From Ignelater luminosus (Eukaryota; Arthropoda; Insecta; Coleoptera; Elateridae): a stretch of DNA of 64,000 nt. Made by a program: the position numbers and the translations under genes. The notes below the pieces were generated by a model. The model was not told the origin of the DNA. It ran no database searches and saw nothing but the letters and a program-made list of their open reading frames with translations. The stretch spans positions 1-64,000 of the forward strand of contig VTPC01000670.1 of NCBI GenBank assembly GCA_011009095.1, read 5' to 3'. Below, piece after piece: positions 22,865 through 32,765 of this stretch (position 1 is its first letter; each line of letters starts with the position of its first letter).

Positions 22865-23400
22865 AAAAAATTTATTCTTCTTTAAAGTTCTATGCAACAA
22901 ATCAATTCGAAAGCAAACAAAAATTAAAATCTACAAAAGCATGATAAGGTCCATAATTACCTACGCAGCAGATACAATGGTACTAACAAATAAAGGACAC
23001 CATAATTTAAACGTTTTTAAAAGAAAAGTAATGCAAACAATATTAGATCCGATAAAAACAAAAGATAATGAAATTAGAGGAAGGATAAACCACGAAATAG
23101 AGAAGGAATTAGATGGTGAAAGTATAGTAAAACGAATTAGAGTGATGAGAATTAAATGGGTGTTTGGAGATCGGGAACTGAAAACAAGATCAAAACAATA
23201 ATGGAATGGATACCAGCAAATAAAAGAAGAAGAGGGAGGCCAAAGAACAGATGGTTATAAGAAGTTGAAGAAGATATAAAGAGCATGAGAGTAACTGAAT
23301 GGAAGGAAAAAACAAAAGATAGAAAGAAATGGAGAAACATTGCAGAAAGATTTAGAAAAGCATAAAAGTCCTACACTATACAGCAAGAAAACGGGGACTA
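22865..23400 (+). pseudogene. RTE-type LINE, 3' fragment of the reverse transcriptase ORF
   Basis: Plus-strand frame KIYKSMIRSIITYAADTMVLT (22930 region) matches the IYKT-IRP--TYG-ETW-LT motif near the C-terminus of RTE-type ORFs. VFKRKVMQTILDPIK (about 23010) and VKRIRVMRIKWVFG (about 23128) follow. After a stop near 23200, KKKRGRPKNRWL and VEEDIKSMRVTEWKEKTKD (about 23226-23310) match the conserved R-RGRP--RW-DEV--D tail. The start is truncated, as usual for 5'-truncated LINE insertions. The 3' UTR probably runs to about 23470 (AATCAATAAAAC). The closing catalytic palm is missing. Confidence 0.78.
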
Positions 23401-23544
23401 ATTCACCCTAAAATACGGATTGTAAACGCTTCACTTGGGAGTGTAGTGCTATGATCAATCAATAAAACTGAACAAATCTTAATACCTCAATCCATTTTAT
23501 TGTAGTAATTTCGTTCATCAAGGTAATTAAGATATCTTTATTGA

Positions 23545-24110
23545 TCCGTTCCACAGATAGAATGATGTAGTTTACCATGAACAATTTTGACATTAAATGT
23601 ATCTGCAAGATTGACAATAACGACATTTGCAAATTTTTTGTCGTTATCGCTTAGGGGAATACACGGAGAATCAACAGCGCAAAAGATGTCTATTAATATT
23701 GATATGCCACTTTCTTACCTTTTTTGAATTCCAAAGGTCTGAGGAATTCAAATTTAGTAATTTAGTAAGATAGTCTTTTTCAGTGTGCACATCAATGCAG
23801 TAAAACACTTAGTTAATAAAAGCTTGGAAAAAGTTCTTTTTTGCTTTTTTAGCTGGTAGTGCACACAGTTTTAGATACCCCTCAATAATAGCTTTACTGA
23901 TCTTGCAATATTTCTTTTTTATTTATTTTTCCATACCCAGTATTTTTCTGAGTTTGGTTTTTTGATGGGCTTTTTCGAGAATATCATACAATTCTGACTC
24001 AGTACTGAAATATTTTATAGTCCATGTTTCATCTTTTCTTTCTTGAATTAGCTTATCTACTTCACTAATACTGAGAATTTCAAATCGATTTAATCTGCGA
24101 TAATCAAAAA
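23545..24110 (-). pseudogene. Retroviral-type integrase remnant (KRBA2/Ginger-like)
   Basis: The minus strand from 24110 reads RRLNRFEILSISEVDKLIQE, then ETWTIKYFSTESELYDIL, then, after a stop, KKYCKISKAIIEGYLKLCAL. This resembles the zinc-binding region of integrases where an H-H pair is followed by L-LC--C. Further on come LIDIFCAVDSPCIPLSDNDKKFANVV (positions about 23640-23690; second core Asp in SDN) and KIVHGKLHHS (about 23565-23593). In relatives this reads K-VHG-PRHSQSQGSVER, with the catalytic Glu. Here the QGSVER part is lost. The pattern is best known from KRBA2-like, SCAN-integrase and Ginger-type cut-and-paste elements. It is clearly distinct from the gypsy integrase at 18.7 kb. 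Degenerate; host element ends not seen. Confidence 0.62.
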
Positions 24111-24114
24111 AAAG

Positions 24115-25179
24115 ACAATTTCTTGTTATTAGCTTCGATGCTAATGCTAGTAAAGTAAAGTAAAATGTATATTGATTCGTTGAAAGTGTACTGCAATTGC
24201 AGCATAGAAAGCAGCTTTGTTCACATTCGAATCTACCGTGTCGGTTATACTATTATCCACTGTTGATCTCTTGAAGAAGGATAAATACATCCCACAGTAA
24301 TAAGATAACAACACAATCGCAGCATTTAATAAACACTTAAGACAACAAAAACGTTGAGGCACATATTTTTGAGGTTATGTGATTTCTAAAGCGGCAAACG
24401 AGTTGAATATTATGACCGTTGATAATATTTTTAGAGCTACCTGGTTATCTGAAGATGCGTGATGTTTGCCTCTCGGATGCTTCTTCACCAAGTTGCGTCA
24501 AACCTCAAGCTGTAAATGCTGCAACCAACTACAGTTGGGAGAAAAAGATGAGTGTTGAATTGCAGCATCTTTTGTACAACTGCCTATTTATAGATATTTT
24601 GAAAATTTTCTACATATCCATTTACATATTAGATAGTTAAAAACTTTACTATCTACAACAGAATATAGCTACTATCCGAATCTGAATCACTAAAAATAAG
24701 TGTCTGATCTTCTTTTGGAAATTGAACATTTATATTGCAGTATTTACAGCTTAGGCTGTAAGATATTCTTCCGAAGGTATATTCCCAGTTTGCATATTTA
24801 GCTTCCCTTGAATGACCCCTGAATTTTTACCCAAAACAATTACTCTGATTCTGTACTTAACTACAGAGTTCATAGGTGAGAGGTGATCGCGCAAGCTCCT
24901 CTGCTTCTTATTTGCAAAAAAAATGGGTAACCAAATATTTACATGCTATATTTGTCTTTAAGATATTGGAATAATAACTTTAACGACGCCATTGATAGTG
25001 GCCTTTTGAAATACTTGCAAAGCTTTTTATCCCAAACATCTCATTGTACTAGTCATGTCGTACATGTCGTCTAAATAATTATCATTTTGTTGTTCTAAAC
25101 AAAGTTCATAAGGTTTTTTTGTGTTTGATGTTTGAGTATCACTATACGAATTTATAATATCAAACTAGAAACTAATATA
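24115..25179. other. Unannotated sequence upstream of mariner 1
   Basis: May belong to the element that carried the integrase at 23.5-24.1 kb, but no motif was readable. Confidence 0.35.
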
Positions 25180-26506
25180 ACTATGTCCAGAAAGTAAGTT
25201 CATTTTCTATTTCCCGCCGTTGCAGCGATGCGATCGCAGTTCCGCGCATGCACGGCAATGACCTTGTATCGTTACTAAGCGATTGACGCCATTTTGAGTT
25301 AGTTATCTGCCGTTATCGTGTCACAGTGCTTGTTTATAATGGCGAAGGTAATTGAAAATTCCGCCGATTGCGAGATTAGATCAGTGATTCGGTTTCTCAA
25401 TGCGAAAAATTTGAAACCAGTAGACATTCATCAACAGCTCTCTGAGGTGTATGGACAGAATGTAATGAGTTATTCTATGGTTGTGAGATGGGTAAAAAAA
25501 TTCAACAATGGCCGTGTAAACGTGCACGATGAAGGAAGAAGTGGACGTCCATTATTGGTTAATGATGAACTTGTTCATGCAGTGAATGAAAAAATTAGAG
25601 GAAACCGTAAGTTTACGATTTCTCTTCTTTCTATAGAATTTCCCCTAATTTCACGATCCCTTCTTCATGAAATTGTTCATGACAAACTGGGATATCGAAA
25701 GCTTTGTGCACGCTTGGTACCGAAAACTCTTACCGAGGATCACAAGAAAAAAACGCCTAGGTGTTGCTCTTGAATTTTTGACTCGTTATCACAATGACGG
25801 GGACCATTTCCTTAACAGTATAGTGACTGGGGACGAGACTTGGGTAGCCTATGAGACACATGAGACAAAACGGCAATCGATGGAATGGAGGCACACATCG
25901 TCACCAGCAAAGACAACATCGAAGCCGAATTTGACAACCCGGAAAATCATGTGCACAGTGTTTTGGGACAGATGTGGTGTTCTTTTAGTGGACTTTCTAC
26001 CACGGGGCGAAACAATTACCGCTATTGCTTACTGTGATACGCTAAGGAAACTGCGTCGTGCAATTCAGAATAAGCGCCGTGGAAAGCTCACTAGCGGCAT
26101 TTTGTTGATTCATGACAATGCTCGCCCCCACACCGCAAACCTTACACAGCAACTTTTGACTCAATTTGGATGGGAACAATTTGACCACCCACCGTATAGT
26201 CCGGACCTTGCTCCTAGTGACTTCTTCCTGTTTTTAAGCCTAAAATCAAACCTCGCTGGCAAGAAATTCAATGACGACGATGAGATTAAAGAACATGTTG
26301 CAACTTGGTTACAATGACAGTCGTCAACGTTTTATGACGAAGGAATACAAAAATTAGTGCCACGCTACGATAAATGCTTACAAAATGGTGGTAGCTATGT
26401 TGACTAATAGTTTTAAGTCTACAGATTCTTTTGCAATAAATTATTTTTCCTAATATACATTTGTTTTATTTTACCAGTAAAAATGAACTTACTTTCTGGA
26501 CATAGT
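25180..26506 (+). mobile_element. mariner element 1, complete ends
   Basis: 1327 bp bounded by 27-bp inverted repeats identical by eye (ACTATGTCCAGAAAGTAAGT then TCATTTT) at 25180-25206 and 26480-26506. TA precedes the left end; the right flank is GA, so the right TA target copy is mutated or the boundary is off by a base. Carries one transposase gene of normal mariner length with one frameshift and one early stop. Confidence 0.93.
25339..26407 (+). pseudogene. mariner transposase (DD34D), frameshifted
   Basis: Cut-and-paste transposase; start chosen at 25339 (MAKVIENSADCEIR), and an upstream in-frame Met lies at 25318. N-terminal two-helix-turn-helix region with SVIRFLNAKNLKPVDIHQQL and the linker GRSGRP. 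Frameshift near 25755, just after LVPKTLTEDHKKK. The catalytic domain lies in the next frame: first Asp in VTGDETW (25832), second in HDNARPHTA (26114), third in SPDLAPSDF (26219). The second and third are 35 codons apart, as in DD34D mariners. A TGA at 26315-26317 cuts off the last 30 codons, whose frame continues to a natural stop at 26405-26407. About 352 residues if continuous, normal for mariners (about 345). Confidence 0.92.
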
Positions 26507-26529
26507 GATAGTTTCAATTAGATTGCCCA

Positions 26530-27200
26530 TTTCGAAATACAATGTTTATCACTACGGTGCAGCAAAACAGTTGCTGTGGTGTATGAAAGAAATTGAGCAG
26601 TCATAGCCACATTCTGCCGTATGGTGTTCTCAAATTTATTATGGTCTTTTGTAAATCTATGACGGGCGGTCACTTTTTCGTTTGTAAAACTTACGAGATC
26701 CTGTAATTTTTTTTCTTGGCAATTGATTCATTTTTTACTATAAATTGTGTATATTAGTTTCTAAATAACTGTAATATGTGTGAAACATCGGCAAAATAAA
26801 AATATTCTTTGGTTACTCATCAGGGTGAAAAGAATTGTTTCAGTTGAAACGTCTAATTCGTTTCACAAGTTTCACATAGAGTTTCTTTAGTTGCTTTTTG
26901 ACCAAAGCCTAACTATAACAACTTGCATTTGTTTATGAGAACTTGTAACACAACTCATAACTCAAACTTTCTATTGTTGAATAATCCCTCTTAGTTCTTC
27001 ACATTTTGTTTTTAAATTATTATGAGTTTAAAGAAGGTTTTTATATTTATCCTCTATAGATTGTTCTGGAGAGACATCTTTGGGAATTTCTGAAAAAGTC
27101 GATGTCTGTACATCTTCCAACAATAATTATTTCATCATTAGCTTGTTTGTTTTTTTTCAGAACGTGCTGCTCTTGCATTATTTACTAAAGTATTACAAGC
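26530..27200 (-). pseudogene. Coding-like degenerate segment of unknown identity
   Basis: The minus strand contains two readable stretches with protein-like composition. STFSEIPKDVSPEQSIEDKY runs on to CEELRGIIQQ with one stop (about 26960-27120). VTARHRFTKDHNKFENTIRQ runs on to about 26560. I do not recognise a family. Together with the integrase at 23.5-24.1 kb, on the same strand and on the other side of mariner 1, it could be part of one larger decayed element. That is conjecture. Confidence 0.25.
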
Positions 27201-29280
27201 GACGCATTGTTATTTCCCTTTCAAAAATATGAAATAATGAACTTTTTCTAATTCAATTTATCAGCGATTAAATTAAAACACGAACATTATTATAATTAGT
27301 TTGGAATCTAATTTCTGTGAAATTATCCCCCAAACATCGGAGGGGTTAGATGCTATGGTTTTTGACCCATTGGCAGAATAAAATAAAATCTTGAACATTT
27401 AAGAAGTACTTACCTAAAAATGTGATATCAATTAAGAAGTTTATTGACATTTAAATTTCACTCTAATTGTACTTTTTCCAATTTTATTTTGGTTTTACTC
27501 TTATCACATCAATTTTGAAACTAAAAGAATAAATAAAATAATCTAAATTATTTACTTATTCCAATTTAAAACTTTCTGTAAATGTATATTTGATATTTTA
27601 CTTTAATTAACCTTAGATTAGAATTTTAGTTTTGTCTTTACGTGGACGTTAGAAAATTAAAAACGGACATTATGCAAAATCAAATTTATTGCATAAGAAA
27701 AGTAATGATAAATTATATTTAAAATCTAGCAAGTCTGTGTACGATGGTTTGATATTATTCAAAAAGGTAATTTTTACATTAAGTCAGTAAATGTCAATAA
27801 ATAAGAAATTATTTTACAAATTTAGTAAAGAATTAAAATGGTACGTTATTGTAAAGGAATCCCTGTTATTTTAAAGCGCATAGATAAGCAAGTGAACATC
27901 GGAATGCACTATCATTAACATTTATTTATTTATTATTCCTTCTGTTATACAGGATGTTATTTAGTTTAAACCAATAAAACTTTCTTTAACTTTGTAACGT
28001 GACCTTGGCTTACAATTTATTTTTCCTCTAGGTTAACTAGGATCACTGTAGTCCTAGACCGGCTAAAACTCAGTAAGTTGCCTTAGGCGCAGATAAGTAG
28101 GTTATGCATACAATAAAACACAGGTAAGTTCATTCAAACGTAGGTATATGAAGAAAAAAATAGAAAAATTCATAACAATATTAGGCGCCAGTGTCCTTTC
28201 CAAAAAAAAACACAAAAGATCAAAAAACAGAATTCAATAAAGAGAAAATTTCAATTAAACTTAACTAATTAAAAAAGTTACAATTAATGGAATAATATGA
28301 AATAATGATATTAAATATTTCAATAACAATTCAAAAGATTAAATGCATTTACAAAATTTTATAAAATATTTAAAGAAAGTAGTTGGGTTTTTATCAACCA
28401 CGAACACTCGATACCATAATTTACCGTGCACAATAAAAGTTAGAAAAATACATACCAACTAAAAATTAGACAATTATAATTAAGGAATTCTTAAGAAACG
28501 GCATTGACAATAAAAGTAATAAAAAAACTGTTTAATAACCATTCCAAACTGCATTGAATAAAGTTAAATAACTTCAATAAAAAAATTTTTAGTTAAGGTA
28601 CAAAAAAATGATCCCGGACCAAAACTGAAACAATAAAAAAACTTACCGAAAAAAACTTCTCCAACGCTGAACAGATCTGTTCGAGATCAGGAAGCTGTAA
28701 CAAGTTTAATTATTATGGAAACAGAAAAAGTCCAGAGAATAAAGCTAACAAAATTTTAAAACAGATCCTGCCAATAGACAAAAATTTTTAAAAAAATGTT
28801 GAAAATTACTTTAAGAAAAAAAACTCAAAAAAATTACGAGTGGTTGGTGATTGTTTTTTTGTAATAAGATTTTAATTTATTATTTCACTGACAAATGTTA
28901 AATAAATGATCTGCTCTCTGGTGAATCTGTTGAATGCGACTCAATAATTAAGTTGAGACCAATATGTAGATATATTGCGAAGCCTTGAAGGAAACTGCAG
29001 GCTTAGTTAATTAACCCGGCTTCCTATCGTTATTTTCTCTATGGTGATGAAGGAAGAAGCTGAGTCCGAAACAAACAACTATCAACATCCACCGAAACCT
29101 AAAACAAGAAAAACCTTAACCCTAGGACTAAGACTTCGCGCTATTAACACAACGATCTTGCAACAATTCGACCAGACAATTAGCCGAAAACGCACGGTCT
29201 GTCTCCACAAGGGAAATACCGCCGCTTCGTACTCGAGAAGATCGCACAACCAATCACCGATTCCAAATTTATTCTTCAGA
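27200..29280. other. 2-kb AT-rich stretch without recognised features
   Basis: No motif-bearing frame. A 100-codon frame at 29041-29343 runs into the inverted repeat starting at 29282 and looks accidental. Confidence 0.45.
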
Positions 29281-29281
29281 A

Positions 29282-30122
29282 AAGGACCCCGCAGAATCCT
29301 TATGGAAAGTGGCTCCCGGTCAAAATTGGTAAAACCGTGGTAAATGATAGATTATGTAGATCAAAAGTGTTAATGGATACAAACTTCAAAAAATTACAGT
29401 TTTCGAATTACATACGTTTGAAGTATACAATTTTTGCATCTCGTAAAAAATAGCTATAGCTCATTTTTATATTATAGAATTCAAAGTAGGCCTTGACATA
29501 ATATTTTTGTAACAGTATCTTGTAAAGTTTCAATAAATGTTACTAAATAAGTATTTATAGGTTAAAGGTCTGTCATTTGTATTATTGTTTTAAAATAAAC
29601 ATGAATTGTCAATGTATATAGTGATATTTGGTTTTTAGGTTTTAACCTAAATTTATTGCTTGTTTGTTGTACACTGCAAAAATGTGGTAAAATCAGAATC
29701 TGCTCTGAATTCTATAATAAAAAGCTGGACTAACTTATATAGTGTCACCTATGCATTACTTTCATTCACGCAACCTTCACGCGGTGTACATCGGATCACG
29801 CTAATGCCGACAGCAATTAAATTGATTCTTTATGGTTTTTGTACTTTTGTTTTTGCTGCACTTATATATAAAAGAATAGCTTTCTTTATGTATTATATGT
29901 ATATACTATATACATAATACATTCCAGTTTGAATGATCAGTGCTCGAGCCTCATTTTTCTGCAAGCAAAAGTCAACTTCAAACGACTGTAATTCAAAAAC
30001 TATAATTTTTTTAACTTTGTGCCCATTAACACTTTTGATCTACATAATAAGGACTATCATTTACCACGGTTTCAACAATTTTGACCGGGAGCTATTGCCT
30101 ATAAGAATTCTGCGGGGTCCTT
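29282..30122. mobile_element. Inverted-repeat element with about 160-bp arms
   Basis: Left arm about 29282-29438 and right arm about 29960-30122 are inverted copies. The outer ends share AAGGACCCCGCAGAAT, and inner blocks include CTCCCGGTCAAAATTG, ACCGTGGTAAATGATAG and ATGTAGATCAAAAGTGTTAA. The 520-bp interior has no recognised ORF. Fold-back architecture fits a non-autonomous DNA element; superfamily and target duplication undetermined. Confidence 0.7.
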
Positions 30123-30124
30123 TA

Positions 30125-30865
30125 AGGTCTGGATGTAAAAGGAAAAAAATTTCCTATCAATTGCATCCAATAAAAAAACCAATTAGGAAACTAAGAGGAC
30201 ATGTCAACTACCACAATTTCCACTACTGATCACTTGATAATTTTCTTTTCTAAAGAACGAAAAGGAAATAATCTTTCCCATTTCAACAGAGTTTACAATT
30301 AAACTTAACCCTCCTTAGAAACATCTATGTATAATCAAATTTACTACACAGGGAAAAGGAACAGCTGTTCCAATTCAAAACCTACAAAAGAAGTTAGACT
30401 AAACGTTGAAAATAATTATACCCTGCGTCCCGCCTGTTTCACTATTAAAATTTGGAGAATTGTCAACACTAATAGATTTTACAAATAAGTTGAGGAAAAC
30501 CTCAAAAAAATTTAATCAACCTCTTAGGATGCAGTCATAAGATCGAGCTCCTCTCAAAAAAAAATAATAATAATAAAAAAACGAGAACACCCCGATAGCA
30601 CAGATTAAACAACCATGAAGCTGTAGCGAAAGGTAACCGTTACAACTTTATGTTGATTTCTCGGAATGTTTATTATAATTTAGTAATCTATAATTCAATA
30701 ATTATGTTAGGTAATTAATTATGTATAATTAACACCTATTATTAAATAATCAAGCACTTTCAGAAGCACAGAAAATGAAATGATGACACATTTGTTATTT
30801 ACCATTAATAGTAAAAAATAAAACTGCATAAGTCTACGTTAATTTATAGAGATTGTTTCTATATT
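30125..30865. other. Unannotated spacer
   Basis: AT-rich, with a short AAT run near 30560. No gene recognised. Confidence 0.5.
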
Positions 30866-30986
30866 CAGGGTGGTCCAAGATTCCGCTCTAGTAAGATAAT
30901 GGCTTTATGTTAGGAAATAGAAACAAATTAAAAGCAGAAAGCAACATAGTGCCTCTGGAAGCATAACCTAAAAATATTTTGAATTA

Positions 30987-31050
30987 TACAGGGTGTTCGA
31001 TTTGTTTGTGGCAGCATCTTACTTTATTTTTTCAAATGGAACACCCTGTA
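30987..31050. repeat. 64-bp nested palindromic unit, left arm
   Basis: Begins TACAGGGTGTTC and ends GAACACCCTGTA, i.e. its own 12-bp inverted ends inside the arm. Repeated in inverted orientation at 31959-32022. Confidence 0.85.
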
Positions 31051-31247
31051 TATTACTTTATCTTTGGATTCCCTATTACATTTAGATTCATTTTTATTGA
31101 TGATATGTTTGGTCTAAATTGCGCCGTTTTCGAGATATTTAATATTTTTTGAAAAAATTTAGTTTTACACTGTTTTAGAAATTTTGAAAAGCTCTGGAAC
31201 TAAATTAGTGTATTTTTTAAGCACAACCCTCTGCTTACAAAATACAA

Positions 31248-31350
31248 TTTTTCAACACGATGGCGCACCAGCGCATTCGTCACGTTACAAACCATCTCAA
31301 TAATACGTATTGACGATGAATTGATCGTCATGGCCCTGTAAGATGACCTA
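31248..31350 (+). pseudogene. Transposase relic (HDGAPAH motif)
   Basis: Frame FQHDGAPAHSSRYK at about 31250-31291 matches the second catalytic Asp block (F-QDGAP-H) of Tc1/mariner-related transposases. A shifted frame just downstream reads IDRHGPVR, matching the following (W)IGR-GP--WPARSPDL block of the same group. Nothing else of the gene remains. Confidence 0.6.
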
Positions 31351-31958
31351 CAAGATGTAATGTAGTAGTATGTACTGTTTTGTTAAAAATTGCTAGAGTC
31401 CCTTTCTTTTGTTTTGTTCAAAACACAAAAAAAATATAAATGTACATTTACATATGCATAATTCAAATGTTAGTTGCAACTACTATTTCTAAGCACAGCC
31501 CTCTTTACTAAATATGGTTATTTAAATTAACAAAATTAGCGTTTTTATAAAATAACGCTTAAACCACCGCAGATAGACCCAAAGAACATTAAATAAAAAT
31601 GAAAGAAAATTAGATTTTAAGTCTGATTAAACAAAAATTTTCATATCGTTCTATTTAAAAATATCAAGTTATCCATGATTGAAGATCTTCATCTTCAATG
31701 ATCCATAATAGGACCATAGTAATCTTTAACATAGTCATTTGTAACACAATTGATGTAGCAACCCGTATTTGACACGATGATCAAACCGTATCTTCGTATC
31801 CTATTTAGTTCCAGAGATATTTCAAAATTTCTAAAACAGTGTAAAACTAAATTTTTTCAAAAAATATTAAATATCTCAAAAACGGCGCAATTTAGACCAA
31901 ACATATGGTTAATAAAAATAAATCTAAATGTAATAGAAAATCCAAAAATATAGTAGTA

Positions 31959-32022
31959 TACAGGGTGTTCCATTTGAAAAAATAAAGTAAGATGCTGCCA
32001 CAAACAAATCGAACACCCTGTA
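31959..32022. repeat. 64-bp nested palindromic unit, right arm
   Basis: Inverted counterpart of 30987-31050, with the same CAGGGTGTTC / GAACACCCTG ends. Confidence 0.85.
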
Positions 32023-32149
32023 TAATTCAAAATATTTTTAGATTATGCTTCCAGAGGCACTATGTTGCTTTCTGCTTTCAATTTGTTTCTATTTCCTAAC
32101 ATAAAGCTATTATCTTACTAGAGCGGAATCTTGGACCACCCTGTAGAAA

Positions 32150-32510
32150 TACTGAGTTGATCTGCAGACGTCAGAAGATTATCTTGCATATGTTTTTTAA
32201 ATGCTATGATTTTAGCATTATATGGAATATTTTTACAACGTCATTCTGTTTTTGCAAGTCAACAAGCATTTTCCTTGAAATAGAAAGCACGAAACTTTCA
32301 AAGTTAGTGAGGAATAAATATTTGAATAATAAGTTAGAAGATAGAAATCAAAATTTATAATCCAGAGTTAAGTCAAGTAATGTTAGTGTTTGTAATCAAT
32401 TCGTATGTAGAAATAATAATTATTTTTGTGATTTAAAATAAAACTGACATTATAAAACTATTTTTTTGAACAAAAAGTGCAACTTTTGTGAAAAACCAAC
32501 CTGAATTTGG
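32150..32510. other. Unannotated spacer
   Basis: A 67-codon open frame at 32157-32360 shows no recognisable motif. Confidence 0.5.
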
Positions 32511-32514
32511 AGCT

Positions 32515-32765
32515 GAGCTGGGACTTATGTCAAATCCAATACACAGGAAGGTAGAAGCTGGTTTTACTTTATTTTGAACTTCGAATTTCTTGCCTATTTT
32601 TGTTATTATTTGTAAAAGTAAGTCGTTTGGTTAACAAATCAACAAGCGGACCATTGACACACCTGAGATAAATTTAGATTTTATTCGTTGGCGTTCAACG
32701 TATGTGCTGTGATGACTTTTTTATTTTATTTTTTATTTTGCTTTTTTTGACTACATAACAATGGT
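32515..32765 (+). repeat. Dispersed repeat, copy 2
   Basis: Direct-orientation partner of 22010-22305, with shared blocks TTAACAAATCAACA, GACACACCTGAGATAAAT and GGCGTTCAACGT and a T-rich end. Substitutions and indels separate the two copies. Confidence 0.6.

Larger units (their letters stand above)
30866..32143. mobile_element. Fold-back DNA transposon with about 340-bp arms
   Basis: Arms 30866-31205 and 31803-32143 are inverted copies, roughly 95% identical by eye, starting CAGGGTGGTCCAAGATTCCG and ending with AGCGGAATCTTGGACCACCC plus TG. Interior about 600 bp. The interior carries a short transposase relic on the plus strand, so this is probably an internally deleted member of a Tc1/mariner-related long-TIR family. 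Each arm contains a second, nested 64-bp palindrome. Confidence 0.85.

Noticed and set aside
29041..29343. 100-codon plus-strand open frame
   Set aside because: Overlaps the left arm of the inverted-repeat element and shows no motif.
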